This document shows, one piece after another, positions 17,726 to 26,842 of a DNA stretch of 64,000 nt (the stretch's first letter is position 1; each line of letters starts with the position of its first letter). Under the pieces are notes generated by a model. The model saw nothing but the letters and a program-made list of their open reading frames with translations, searched no databases and was not told where the DNA came from. Source of the stretch: Aliiroseovarius sp. Z3 (GTDB lineage Bacteria; Pseudomonadota; Alphaproteobacteria; Rhodobacterales; Rhodobacteraceae); the NCBI RefSeq assembly GCF_029105185.1, contig NZ_JAFMZK010000002.1:62001-126000 (forward strand), in the 5' to 3' direction. The position numbers and the translations under genes are program-made.

Positions 17726-17809
17726 GTCGGCCTCTTTTTTTTGGGTGGCAGACTGCCCGGGGCTTTGCGGTTTGCGTATCTCCAGACGCGCGGCCCGGGT
17801 CAGGCCAGC

Positions 17810-18787
17810 TTATCCGCCGCCGATGATGGCGCCTGCGGCAAAGACCAGCGCGCCGCCAACGACCACCTGCAAAGTCGCCCGCATGAACGGGGTTTGCATA
17901 AAGCGGTTCTGTATCCAGACAATCGCCCAAAGCTCGACGAAGACGACCAGAATGGCGATGGTGGTCGCGGTCCAGAAATCGGTGATCAGATAGGGCAGGG
18001 CGTGCCCCAACCCGCCCAGCATGGTCATGATGCCCGAGGCAAAACCGCGTTTGACCGGGCTGCCGCGCCCTGACAATTCACCATCATCTGATGCGGCTTC
18101 TGTAAAGCCCATCGAGATGCCTGCGCCGACGCTGGCGGCCAGACCGACAAGGAAGGTCGTATGCGTGTCCTGCGTGGCAAAGGCGGTGGCAAAGATCGGC
18201 GCCAGGGTCGAGACCGATCCGTCCATCAGGCCCGCAAGGCCCGGTTGCACCCATGTCAGAACAAACTGGCGGTGTGCGTCTGCATCCTCTTCCGACCGGG
18301 CGTCACCGCTCAGGTGATCTGCTTCCAGCTGACCCGCAGCATTGCCGTGATCGGCCTCGGCGGCGGCCAGATCACCCAAGAGCTTTCGGATGTTCGCGTC
18401 AGCGGTGCGATCGGCGGCCTTGCGATAGAACTGCTCGGCCTGACGCTCCATTTCGCGCGCCTCACCACGGATGGTTTCAAGGCCAAGGTTCTCGACCAGC
18501 CAGACCGGGCGGCGGGCATAGAACCCCGCGACATGTTCGCGGCGGATCAACGGGATCACATCCCCGAACCGTGCCTTGTGCGCGTCGATCAGCAACCTTC
18601 GATGCCCGTCTTCTTCTTCTGCCATGCCATCGAACACCTTGGCCGAGGCAGGGAAGTCTATTCGCAGAATTTCGGCATACTGGCGATAAATGCGCGCATC
18701 GTCTTCCTCGTTCGAAATCGCAAGGGCAAGTATCTCCTGTTCGGACAAATCCGAGAAGCGACGACGGTTAAGGGTGCCGGACAGCAT
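17810..18787 (-). CDS. mbfA: MbfA: membrane-bound ferritin-like iron exporter (erythrin-Vit1/CCC1)
   Basis: A 325-residue fusion. The N-terminal about 150 residues form a ferritin-like four-helix domain (SEQEILALAISNEEDDARIYRQY, and MAEEEDGHRRLLIDAH with the ExxH metal pair). The C-terminal half is a CCC1/VIT1-like membrane domain (LAGLMDGSVSTLAPIFATAF, then three or four helices up to GGALVFAAGAIIGGG). In Bradyrhizobium and Agrobacterium such proteins export iron and guard against iron and peroxide stress. The start at 18787 has AGGAG upstream, and an Irr-type iron box overlaps the promoter region (separate entry), as reported for mbfA elsewhere. Confidence 0.93.
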   Translation of the reverse strand: MLSGTLNRRRFSDLSEQEILALAISNEEDDARIYRQYAEILRIDFPASAKVFDGMAEEEDGHRRLLIDAHKARFGDVIPLIRREHVAGFYARRPVWLVENLGLETIRGEAREMERQAEQFYRKAADRTADANIRKLLGDLAAAEADHGNAAGQLEADHLSGDARSEEDADAHRQFVLTWVQPGLAGLMDGSVSTLAPIFATAFATQDTHTTFLVGLAASVGAGISMGFTEAASDDGELSGRGSPVKRGFASGIMTMLGGLGHALPYLITDFWTATTIAILVVFVELWAIVWIQNRFMQTPFMRATLQVVVGGALVFAAGAIIGGG

Positions 18788-18800
18788 GGAAAGCTCCTGT

Positions 18801-18817
18801 TTTAGAATGGTTCTAAT
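18801..18817 (-). promoter_or_regulatory. Iron control element (Irr box) of mbfA
   Basis: TTTAGAATGGTTCTAAT is a near-perfect palindrome (TTAGAA, 3-nt centre, TTCTAA) 14 nt before the mbfA start codon. It matches the ICE type of rhizobia and Rhodobacteraceae, which the heme-responsive regulator Irr recognises. With the site lying this close to the start, Irr would probably repress mbfA when iron is low. The regulator itself is not in the window. Confidence 0.85.
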
Positions 18818-18857
18818 CTAGGGATTTTCGATGTCAGCGCAAGCCTGCAAATTGGCG

Positions 18858-18888
18858 CGGGGCAGGTGATTTTGCACCACCTGCCCCG
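18858..18888 (-). terminator. Hairpin after adhC, probable terminator
   Basis: CGGGGCAGGTG at 18858-18868 pairs perfectly with CACCTGCCCCG at 18878-18888 around a 9-nt loop. It lies 28 nt after the adhC stop on the minus strand and ahead of the mbfA promoter. No strong T-run follows, so Rho or 3'-end protection could be involved. Confidence 0.55.
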
Positions 18889-18915
18889 CTGTTCACCGTG
18901 TGGGGAAAACGCGCG

Positions 18916-20028
<1,113 letters not shown>

Positions 20029-20138
20029 GGCGTCTCTCCTGTTTTGTGTTGGTGGCAGGTTGCGGGAACGGCGCGGGTTTTTCAACCTTGGTGCGACCCC
20101 CTCTTGCCATGTCACGACATTGCGGCGCAAATAGGCAT

Positions 20139-20417
20139 ATGAAGTTAGTCGCGATCTTCACTGTAACCTTGGCGTTGGCTGGATGTCTGGCGGCAGCCCC
20201 GCCAGCCCCAGCGCCGGACACGTTTATTCCCAGCTGTGGCCAGGACCAATTCCGCGAGCTGGTTGGTCAGGATGCCGCAACACTGCGCACAGTGAATCTG
20301 CCGGCTGCGACCCGTGTGGTGAAACCGGGTATGGCCCTGACGCAGGACTATCGGCCCGATCGGCTGAACATCTCGATTGATGAGGATGGGATCATCAATC
20401 GGGTCTGGTGTTCATAA
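20139..20417 (+). CDS. Peptidase inhibitor I78 family lipoprotein
   Basis: A 92-residue lipoprotein. The signal peptide ends in the lipobox LALAGC (Cys at residue 15), followed by a short Pro/Ala linker. The mature part is an I78 domain: [17 protein letters not shown], then [25 protein letters not shown] and the C-terminal [12 protein letters not shown]. The two cysteines probably form the domain's disulphide. Inhibition of serine peptidases has been shown for few members, so the target is unknown. It starts divergently from adhC, about 110 nt away. The ATG at 20139 is best because only it yields a signal peptide. Confidence 0.85.
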   Translation: MKLVAIFTVTLALAGCLAAAPPAPAPDTFIPSCGQDQFRELVGQDAATLRTVNLPAATRVVKPGMALTQDYRPDRLNISIDEDGIINRVWCS

Positions 20418-20451
20418 ACTCAAAGGCGCCGGTATGCCGAGCGCCGCGCGT

Positions 20452-20901
20452 TCAATTTTGCTGACGATAGTCACGATGACAGGCCTGGCAGGTGCCACCG
20501 ATCTGCCCCAGTGCAGCCCCTAGGGCGGCCTCGTCGCCAATCGTGCCGACGGATTTTGCGGCCTGCACCATATCTTCGGATCTTTGCACGAAATCATCGA
20601 AGTTGTCCCAGATCGCAGGCAGAGCTTCCGAGGCCGGATCCATCTCTTCGGCTTCAAACTTCCCGGGAACCAGTTCGCCATGCTCGGCTATCGTGGCTGC
20701 TGCGGCGGTGGCCTTGTCGGCATCAAACATGACCTTGCCCTTTGCCATGTCGCCCAGCGTTTTCATCCCGTCTCTGATGGCCTCCATCGTTTTCATACGC
20801 TCCATCACGACCGGGTTCTTAACATCGGAATGGGCAAACAGCGGGGACGAGAACGGAATGCTGATTGTCAGGGCAAGTAAAGCGGGCTTGAGAAACGTCA
20901 T
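20452..20901 (-). CDS. Cytochrome c' (class II c-type cytochrome)
   Basis: A 149-residue periplasmic haem protein. A signal peptide (MTFLKPALLALTISIPFSSPLFA) is followed by a four-helix bundle with Met/Lys/Ala-rich helices. The haem site is C-terminal, CQACH at residues 138-142, as in cytochromes c' and c-556, in contrast to N-terminal class I sites. The extra GGT before it and HRDYRQ after it are typical. Cytochromes c' bind NO and CO and are tied to NO tolerance; that would fit nnrS and adhC nearby, but the genes are not in one operon. Confidence 0.85.
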   Translation of the reverse strand: MTFLKPALLALTISIPFSSPLFAHSDVKNPVVMERMKTMEAIRDGMKTLGDMAKGKVMFDADKATAAAATIAEHGELVPGKFEAEEMDPASEALPAIWDNFDDFVQRSEDMVQAAKSVGTIGDEAALGAALGQIGGTCQACHRDYRQQN

Positions 20902-21002
20902 GGAAGGCCTTTCGGGTTGTCAGTGTGCGGCAATCTTATGCCCTGAATTGAAAAAGGAAAATGACAGGGTCGTGAACGCGGCTTTCTGGATCATGCTTCG
21001 CG

Positions 21003-21581
21003 TTACAACGCGTGGATGCCACCCATAACCAAGTCGGTGACAAGGTCGGCATATTCGTCGCGGTCCAATCCTTTTCCGGGTCGGTTCCACATGTAATACC
21101 AGTTCAGAATACCAAAAACCGACATCGTCACGGCGCGCAGATTACCGTTGCCGATAAACGCATCGGGTGCTTCGTTTTGCAGGGCGGCACCCATCATGTC
21201 GATCAAACGGCGCTGAAGGTCGATCAAAGGAGCCTGCTGATCCGGTTCCAAAACCGAAAGACTGTCCAGTTGCAGTTTGTGTTCGGCATCGGCGCCGCGA
21301 TAAGCGTGAAGGATGGCCCGCACAAGCCCGCGCAACCCGTCGGTCCGGGGGGCAGCTTCAACCTTGGCCACAAGACCGGATAGATGGGTGTCAAGAATAT
21401 CGAAAAGCAGCGCCTCTTTGCTGTCGTAGTAGTGATAGATCAGCGCCTTCGAGACCCCACAGTGCTTTGCGGCGGCCGTCATAGAGGCCCGGTCGAACCC
21501 ATGCTCGGCGAAATAGGCCGCTGCCCCCTTGCGAATGGCAGCGCGCTTTTCTTCGTGATCACGGGCGATCCCACGTGGCAT
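21003..21581 (-). CDS. TetR-family regulator of the phenylacetate operon (PaaR-type)
   Basis: A 192-residue TetR protein. The N-terminal helix-turn-helix is clear (EKRAAIRKGAAAYFAEHGFD, then SMTAAAKHCGVSKALIYHYYDSKEALLFDIL). The C-terminal ligand-binding region is helical, with IGNGNLRAVTMSVFGILNWYYMWNRPG. It begins 3 nt after the paaK stop, making it the last gene of paaI-paaK-tetR. A regulator in this position usually represses phenylacetate catabolism until phenylacetyl-CoA forms; the identity as PaaR is inference from context. A palindrome upstream of paaI could be its operator. Confidence 0.85.
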   Translation of the reverse strand: MPRGIARDHEEKRAAIRKGAAAYFAEHGFDRASMTAAAKHCGVSKALIYHYYDSKEALLFDILDTHLSGLVAKVEAAPRTDGLRGLVRAILHAYRGADAEHKLQLDSLSVLEPDQQAPLIDLQRRLIDMMGAALQNEAPDAFIGNGNLRAVTMSVFGILNWYYMWNRPGKGLDRDEYADLVTDLVMGGIHAL

Positions 21582-21584
21582 GGA

Positions 21585-22892
21585 TTACTCCTTCGGGCGT
21601 TTATCAACGACCCTTACAGCCTTACCCTCGCTTCGTGCAACCTTGCCGCCCTCGGCGACATGCACCTTGGCACTGACGCCAACGTTGGATTTGATCTTGG
21701 CCGACAATGCGCGGGCGGCAGCTTCGGCCCCTTCTTGCGGCATACCTTCGGCCATTTCGACATGGACATGCATCTCGTCCATGCGGCCCGGGCGGGTCAG
21801 TTCGATCTGGAAATGCGGGCTGAGCGCAGGCACGTCCATCAGCTGTTCTTCGATCTGTGTCGGGAAGACATTGACGCCGCGCAGGATGATCATGTCATCC
21901 GAGCGGCCGGTGATCTTCTCCATCCGGCGCATCGAGCGCGCGGTGCCCGGCAACAGACGCGTCAGGTCGCGGGTGCGATAGCGGATGATCGGGAAACCTT
22001 CTTTGGTCAACGAGGTGAACACCAGCTCGCCCAGTTCACCATCCTCGCAGACCTCGCCGGTCTCGGGGTTGATGATCTCAGGATAGAAGTGGTCTTCCCA
22101 GATGTGCAACCCGTCTTTGGTCTCCACACATTCATTGGCCACGCCCGGCCCGATGACTTCCGACAGGCCGTAAATGTCGACCGCGTGCATGTCGAACGCG
22201 TCTTCGATCTCGCGGCGCATGTTGTTGGTCCAGGGTTCAGCGCCAAATATGCCGACCTTCAGCGGGCTTTTGCGCGGATCCAGTCCTTGTTTGGCATATT
22301 CGTCCAGAATGGACAGCGCGTAGGATGGCGTCACGGTGATGCCATCGGCGCGGAAGTCCTCAATCAGACGTACCTGGCGCTGAGTCATACCGCCAGACAC
22401 GGGCACAACGGTCAGGCCAGCCGCTTCCGCACCGCCATGCACGCCCAGACCGCCGGTGAACAACCCATAGCCATAGGCGTTGTGCAGCACATCCCCCGGA
22501 CGCAGGCCCGAGGCGCGCATGCAGCGGGCAACCACGCCCGACCACATTTTCAGGTCATTCGCGGTGTAGCCCACAACGGTTGGCTGCCCCGTGGTGCCCG
22601 AGCTTGCATGAACGCGTGCGATTTGCTGGCGTGGGACAGCGAACAGGCCAAAGGGATAGTTGTCGCGCAGGTCCTGCTTGACGGTGAAGGGGAACTTGGC
22701 CAGATCCGCCAGCGTCTTCAGATCGTCAGGATGCACACCCGCGTCATCGAAACTTTTGCGATAGAACGGCACATTGTCATAGGCGTGTTTCAATGACCAT
22801 TTCATGCGCTCAAGTTGGGTGGCGGCGATCTCGTCTCGGGATGCGATTTCGATCGGATCCAGATCTTCCTTGCGGGGCGTCAGGTCTTTCAT
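21585..22892 (-). CDS. paaK: Phenylacetate-CoA ligase
   Basis: A 435-residue AMP-binding ligase that converts phenylacetate, ATP and CoA to phenylacetyl-CoA, the entry step of aerobic phenylacetate breakdown. Seen: the adenylation P-loop HASSGTTGQPTVVGYT near residue 95-110, the YGYGLFTGGLGVHGGAE segment, IYGLSEVIGPGVA, and TGRSDDMIILRGVNVFPTQIE, which closes the C-terminal swivel domain. The start at 22892 has GGAGGAGAG upstream. The catabolic core (paaABCDE, paaZ, paaG, paaH, paaJ) is not in the window. Confidence 0.95.
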   Translation of the reverse strand: MKDLTPRKEDLDPIEIASRDEIAATQLERMKWSLKHAYDNVPFYRKSFDDAGVHPDDLKTLADLAKFPFTVKQDLRDNYPFGLFAVPRQQIARVHASSGTTGQPTVVGYTANDLKMWSGVVARCMRASGLRPGDVLHNAYGYGLFTGGLGVHGGAEAAGLTVVPVSGGMTQRQVRLIEDFRADGITVTPSYALSILDEYAKQGLDPRKSPLKVGIFGAEPWTNNMRREIEDAFDMHAVDIYGLSEVIGPGVANECVETKDGLHIWEDHFYPEIINPETGEVCEDGELGELVFTSLTKEGFPIIRYRTRDLTRLLPGTARSMRRMEKITGRSDDMIILRGVNVFPTQIEEQLMDVPALSPHFQIELTRPGRMDEMHVHVEMAEGMPQEGAEAAARALSAKIKSNVGVSAKVHVAEGGKVARSEGKAVRVVDKRPKE

Positions 22893-22927
22893 ATCTCTCC
22901 TCCGGCGGGACGGTGTCCCGCGTCATG

Positions 22928-23359
22928 TCAATCGTTCTCGTCGAAATGTGTGCCGCTGATCTGGCGCGAGTGGCCGCGGAACAGGGCCACGTTGCGCCCG
23001 TCTTCTCCGGTCACGGTCACGTCATAGATGCCGGATCGACCGGCGCGGCTTGCTTCGCGAGCCGTGGCCACCAGACGTTCGCCCAGTTTTCCCGGTGCCA
23101 GATAAGTGATCGAATTGTGCTGGGCGACCACGCGATGGTTATAGCTGTTGCAGGCAAAGGCAAAGGCGCTGTCGGCCAGGGCGAAAATGAACCCGCCATG
23201 GCAAATCCCATGCCCATTGGCCATATCAGCGCGCACCGTCATCGAGATCACGGCGGTGCCGGGGCCAATCTGGTCCAATGACATGCCCAGACCTTGCGAA
23301 GCGGGATCATCATCCCACATCACCTTGGCGGCGCGTTCTGCACGGTCTTGTGGTGTCAT
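22928..23359 (-). CDS. paaI: Hydroxyphenylacetyl-CoA thioesterase PaaI
   Basis: A 143-residue hotdog-fold thioesterase. It contains MTVRADMANGHGICHGGFIFALADSAFAFACNSY, the PaaI signature with the catalytic Asp in ALADSAF, and VVAQHNSITYLAPGKLGERLVA. PaaI hydrolyses toxic or dead-end acyl-CoA in the phenylacetate pathway. The ATG at 23359 has GGGGGGAAC upstream; a frame open to 23524 adds residues without family similarity. First gene of paaI-paaK-tetR; the paaK start is 35 nt downstream. Confidence 0.92.
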   Translation of the reverse strand: MTPQDRAERAAKVMWDDDPASQGLGMSLDQIGPGTAVISMTVRADMANGHGICHGGFIFALADSAFAFACNSYNHRVVAQHNSITYLAPGKLGERLVATAREASRAGRSGIYDVTVTGEDGRNVALFRGHSRQISGTHFDEND

Positions 23360-23398
23360 GTTCCCCCCGGGTCTGCTTGCCTGAGGATGCACAAAGCC

Positions 23399-23410
23399 GA
23401 CCGTTCGGTC
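23399..23410. promoter_or_regulatory. Candidate TetR/PaaR operator upstream of paaI
   Basis: GACCGTTCGGTC is a 12-nt palindrome (GACCG/CGGTC around TT) 40 nt before the paaI start. The ACCG...CGGT halves resemble sites known for PaaR-like TetR regulators. No binding evidence can be drawn from sequence alone. Confidence 0.5.
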
Positions 23411-23489
23411 AATAGTGTTGTGAGGCAGCCGGACACATGAATATGCACGGCAACACGCTACGACAAATCGGGAAGACCTGAAACGTAGG

Positions 23490-23533
23490 CCCGGTGCCGC
23501 AAACTGGGTGGGGGCTGTTACCACGGCACCGGG
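23490..23533. repeat. Long-range inverted repeat in the paaI-DUF2794 gap
   Basis: CCCGGTGCC at 23490-23498 and GGCACCGGG at 23525-23533 are exact inverted copies separated by 26 nt. The 318-nt gap between the divergent paaI and DUF2794 starts holds this, the palindrome at 23399, and no gene I can recognise. Confidence 0.5.
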
Positions 23534-23677
23534 TTGAGCTTTCGCTCTCTCTACGGGTTTTGTTATCGCGGGTTAACGCGGCGTCAAAAAGGAAGCGTTG
23601 TGGTTTCTTCCGCACGAAAACGCGACCAAATCTGGGCAGGGATTGATTTGTTTACCATTGATCGGCAAGCTGAGCGT

Positions 23678-24025
23678 ATGAACATGCAAAACCTGACGCC
23701 CTTTCCCGGGCAAGGCCAGCCAGCCGACCAAGTTGTCTTTCACCGTAGGGAACTTGGCATCATCATGGGCCTGTATGGTCGCATGGTCGCCGCTGGTGAA
23801 TGGCGCGACTATGGAATGAGCTTTCTGCGCGAGGTCGCAGTTTTCTCGGTCTTTCGGCGCACAGCAGAAACCCCCCTGTACCGGATCGAAAAGCGCCCCA
23901 AGCTGCGCAACCGGCAGGGGCAATATGCGGTGATCGGCATGGATGGGCGCATCCTGAAACGTGGCAGCGATTTACAGGCCGTCCTTAGGGTGCTGGAACG
24001 CAAGCTGATCCGCGCTGTCGACTAA
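23678..24025 (+). CDS. DUF2794 domain protein
   Basis: A 115-residue protein whose middle matches DUF2794, a family of small alphaproteobacterial proteins: VVFHRRELGIIMGLYGRMVAAGEWRDYGM, then VFSVFRRTAETPLYRIEKRPKL and GQYAVIGMDGRILKRG. The function is not known. The ATG at 23678 (MNMQNLTPFPGQ) begins the family-like part; an open frame reaches 23534 but its first residues do not resemble relatives. No strong ribosome site is visible. It ends 5 nt from the stop of the converging NlpC/P60 gene. Confidence 0.82.
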   Translation: MNMQNLTPFPGQGQPADQVVFHRRELGIIMGLYGRMVAAGEWRDYGMSFLREVAVFSVFRRTAETPLYRIEKRPKLRNRQGQYAVIGMDGRILKRGSDLQAVLRVLERKLIRAVD

Positions 24026-24030
24026 AGGCG

Positions 24031-24852
24031 TCAAAGCCGTCGGCGTGCTGTAACCGGCCCGTCGCCCTGGGTCTCAATCCGGGCGATACCGGCGTCAATC
24101 TCTTCATAGGCAACGGCCATGTGAAAGGCGTTGGCGTGGATCATTCGGGCCTGATCGACCACCAGAGCAACATGACCTTTCCAAAACAGCAGATCCCCGC
24201 GCTCAAGCGGCGTGTCATCAGCAATCGCGCTGCCCAGACCTTCCTGCATATCGCTGTCGCCGGGGCAATCATGGCCAACTGCCAAAAGCGCGGCCTGAAC
24301 CAGCCCCGAACAGTCGATGCCTGCGCGCGAGTTGCCCCCCCATAAGTAGGGCGTGCCTAAAAATAACTCCGCGTTCGCGACCGTGTCCTCACAACGCGCC
24401 CCTACGGGGCTGAGATGCGATGTCGGAACGAATTGCCCGGTGTCGGTTTCCAAGAACCGGTTGACCGCGCCCACGATCGTCAGGCGCGCACCGAACGACA
24501 ACGTATCAACCTCGTGTTGCTTCATATCGGGGGCGGGATACAGGTGCGTGCCAAGACTGCTGACCCAATGCGTTGCCTGTGCGTCGTCCATCAGGCAGGC
24601 CGAGGCGATATACCCGACATAGCCATCCTTTTCGGCCTGAACGAAAGCGAACCCGTCGTGGTTTTCCAGCTCCAGCACACGTTCGCCCCACAAAGTCTGA
24701 CGGTTGCGCGGGCCGTTGGGGGCTTTCAGGATATCGACGACACCAGCGGCCACACGTCGCCATTTGCCTTGCGTATATGCGGGGGCATCGATTTGACCGC
24801 GCAGGCTTTCATGCGCGATGCGGGAATTGGCGGGGGTCAGACGCGGGTCCAT
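24031..24852 (-). CDS. NlpC/P60 family cell-wall hydrolase
   Basis: A 273-residue protein with two N-terminal SH3-like parts (WGERVLELENHDGFAFVQAEKDGYVGYI) and a C-terminal NlpC/P60 peptidase domain. The catalytic Cys lies in GIDCSGLVQAALLA, preceded by FLGTPYLWGG, and the His in WKGHVALVVD. Such enzymes cut gamma-D-Glu-diaminopimelate bonds in peptidoglycan. No signal peptide is seen, so it may act on imported muropeptides, as in the dipeptidyl-peptidase VI type. The start overlaps the stop of the aminopeptidase gene by one base (TAATG), so the two are coupled; both can degrade peptides. Confidence 0.85.
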   Translation of the reverse strand: MDPRLTPANSRIAHESLRGQIDAPAYTQGKWRRVAAGVVDILKAPNGPRNRQTLWGERVLELENHDGFAFVQAEKDGYVGYIASACLMDDAQATHWVSSLGTHLYPAPDMKQHEVDTLSFGARLTIVGAVNRFLETDTGQFVPTSHLSPVGARCEDTVANAELFLGTPYLWGGNSRAGIDCSGLVQAALLAVGHDCPGDSDMQEGLGSAIADDTPLERGDLLFWKGHVALVVDQARMIHANAFHMAVAYEEIDAGIARIETQGDGPVTARRRL

Positions 24853-26234
24853 TACAGCTCCAACATATCAGGTAAGGCCGCCAAAAGCGCGCGGGCGCCC
24901 ATTCCCACCCCGCCTTTCGGGCGGGCAGGGGCGGCGGTCGGGTTCCAGCCATAAATGTCGAAATGCATATAACGCTGGGTGTCGGTGACAAACCGGTTCA
25001 GAAACAGTGCCGCGGTGATCGAGCCTGCAAATCCCCCCTTGGGTGCGTTGTCCAGATCGGCGATGCCGGGTTCGATCATGGCCTCATAGGGCTTCCAGAA
25101 AGGCATCTCCCACACCGGGTCAGCGGCAGCAGCGGCCCCTTTGCGCAACGCATCAGCATCCTCTGGTCGGGTCGCATAAAAGGGCGACAGGTCCGGGCCA
25201 ACGGCGACCCGCGCAGCGCCGGTCAAGGTCGCCATCGAGATGATCAGATCAGGTGTTTCTTCATCCGCCAGCGCCAACGCGTCAGCCAGAACCAGACGCC
25301 CTTCGGCGTCCGTGTTGTTCACCTCAACCGTCAGGCCCTTGCGCGAGGTCAGGATGTCCCCCGGGCGAAACGCATTGCCCGCGACGGCGTTTTCAACCGC
25401 CGGGATCAAAACCCGAAGCTGTATCTTCAGCCCAAGCGCCATGATCATCTGTGCCAGACCCAACACGGTGGCTGCGCCGCCCATGTCCTTCTTCATCAGG
25501 CCCATGGATGCGCCGGGTTTCAAGTTCAGGCCACCCGTGTCGAAACACACGCCCTTGCCAACGAGGGTCAGATTTGGGCCAGCGTCCCCCCAGCGCAAAT
25601 CAATCAACCGCGGTGCACGCTCCGCCGCGCGGCCCACGGCGTGGATCATCGGGAAATTGTCGGTCAGCAGTGCGTCACCCTTGGTAACAGCCACCTTGGC
25701 ACCGTGATCCCTGGCAAGCGTAGCGATGGCCTGTTCCAGTTGATCCGGCCCCATATCCTCGGTCGGGGTGTTGATCAGGTCGCGGGTTAACGCTTCACCT
25801 GCGGCGATCACCTCCAGTCGCTTTGCGTCGATCCCATCAGGCGCGACGATCATTGCCTCGGGTCGTTTCTGATCGGCATATTTATCGAACCGATACCCTT
25901 CAAGAAGCCAACCAAGCGCCGCTTCTTCCAGTGCCGTTGGCTCCAGTGCGTGTTGCAGGCGATAGGTGCCTTTGGGCAGCTTGGCGCGCGCCGCCGCCAT
26001 GCCAAAGCGGCTGCGCGCGCGCGACGCTTCGTCTCCGTTCCCGACCAGGGCCAGTGCAGGTACGCCTTCCTCGTCCGGGACGACAAGAACCTCACCCAAT
26101 GCACCCTGAAAGCCATTTGCACGGGCCCAGACCCGTGCGGGTTCCGGCAGGGCGCTCAGAACGGTTTCATCGCCTTTTTCGATTGCAATCAAAGGGATGG
26201 CGTCAGGGGTTTCGGGGGCGAATGTAAGCGTCAT
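24852..26234 (-). CDS. pepA: Leucyl aminopeptidase (M17)
   Basis: A 460-residue cytosolic M17 metallopeptidase. The two-metal site is seen in VGKGVCFDTGGLNLKP (Lys and Asp), KKDMGGAATVLG and the M17 signature NTDAEGRLVLADAL near residue 305-318, with the second Lys-type loop KDMGGAA. The N-terminal about 150 residues form the regulatory domain. Start: ATG at 26234 (MTLTFAPETPDA) with GAGGCAAAG upstream; an open frame extends to 26348 but does not look coding. Coupled to the NlpC/P60 gene by a one-base overlap, which suggests a peptide-degradation unit. The pepA symbol is used loosely, since paralogues exist. Confidence 0.9.
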   Translation of the reverse strand: MTLTFAPETPDAIPLIAIEKGDETVLSALPEPARVWARANGFQGALGEVLVVPDEEGVPALALVGNGDEASRARSRFGMAAARAKLPKGTYRLQHALEPTALEEAALGWLLEGYRFDKYADQKRPEAMIVAPDGIDAKRLEVIAAGEALTRDLINTPTEDMGPDQLEQAIATLARDHGAKVAVTKGDALLTDNFPMIHAVGRAAERAPRLIDLRWGDAGPNLTLVGKGVCFDTGGLNLKPGASMGLMKKDMGGAATVLGLAQMIMALGLKIQLRVLIPAVENAVAGNAFRPGDILTSRKGLTVEVNNTDAEGRLVLADALALADEETPDLIISMATLTGAARVAVGPDLSPFYATRPEDADALRKGAAAAADPVWEMPFWKPYEAMIEPGIADLDNAPKGGFAGSITAALFLNRFVTDTQRYMHFDIYGWNPTAAPARPKGGVGMGARALLAALPDMLEL

Positions 26235-26320
26235 CTTTGCCTCGGCGATGTTGTTGCGACGCCAACTTAACGCCCCTGTACCGCACCGCAAGGCAAAGCC
26301 GCACGCCGGCTGGGAACCGC

Positions 26321-26701
26321 TTAGAGCGACATGTCCTGAATATCCCATACGGCGATCAGACTTCGTTCGCTGATCCTGCCCAGCCGGGCGATCGTTGCAT
26401 TGAACGCCGCGACGTCCGATGTCGCGGACAGATCGAGCACATCGCGGGCGACCCGGCCAAGGCTTGTCATGCCGATTTTGTTGGCAATCCCGATCAGGTT
26501 GCGCACCTGTTCGCGCAAATCCTCAAGGCGCCCCTGCCGGTGCGCTTTTTGCACATCGGCCATGCCGATCGCCAGATCCTCAAGCGCCTGATTGACTTCT
26601 TTGTCGGCCCGCACCGGACCCCATTGCACATACATGCGTTCCAATTGCGCGCGATCCAGCCGCACGGTTTCCCGATGGCATAACTTAACAACGACAGTCA
26701 C
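26321..26701 (-). CDS. Hypothetical helical protein, possibly a degenerate Hpt domain
   Basis: The frame from a GTG at 26701 gives 126 residues (an ATG at 26809 is also open). The last about 70 residues read like an Hpt-type helix bundle: LEDLREQVRNLIGIANKIGM lines up with the Hpt signature, but the phosphorylatable His is replaced (Arg at the matching place). The rest is RLDRAQLERMYVQWGPVRADKE and a helical segment ending in DIQDMSL. I cannot assign a function. It faces away from the carbonic anhydrase gene and stands alone downstream of it on the minus strand. A non-catalytic partner for a histidine kinase would be a guess. Confidence 0.55.
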   Translation of the reverse strand: MTVVVKLCHRETVRLDRAQLERMYVQWGPVRADKEVNQALEDLAIGMADVQKAHRQGRLEDLREQVRNLIGIANKIGMTSLGRVARDVLDLSATSDVAAFNATIARLGRISERSLIAVWDIQDMSL

Positions 26702-26842
26702 CTGTTCACCCCTGATAATAGTTCCCTCTCGTGGCGATTGTGACGTAACGGCCTCAAGAAATCGTATATGGATGCTGCAAAATTTCCTCGAATTACATAC
26801 GATTGCCACTTAAACACTGGGCAACTGAAATCGGAGGACACC

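Noticed and set aside
21384-22796. 470-codon plus-strand open frame
   Set aside because: Antisense to paaK and the TetR gene; no credible start or domain.
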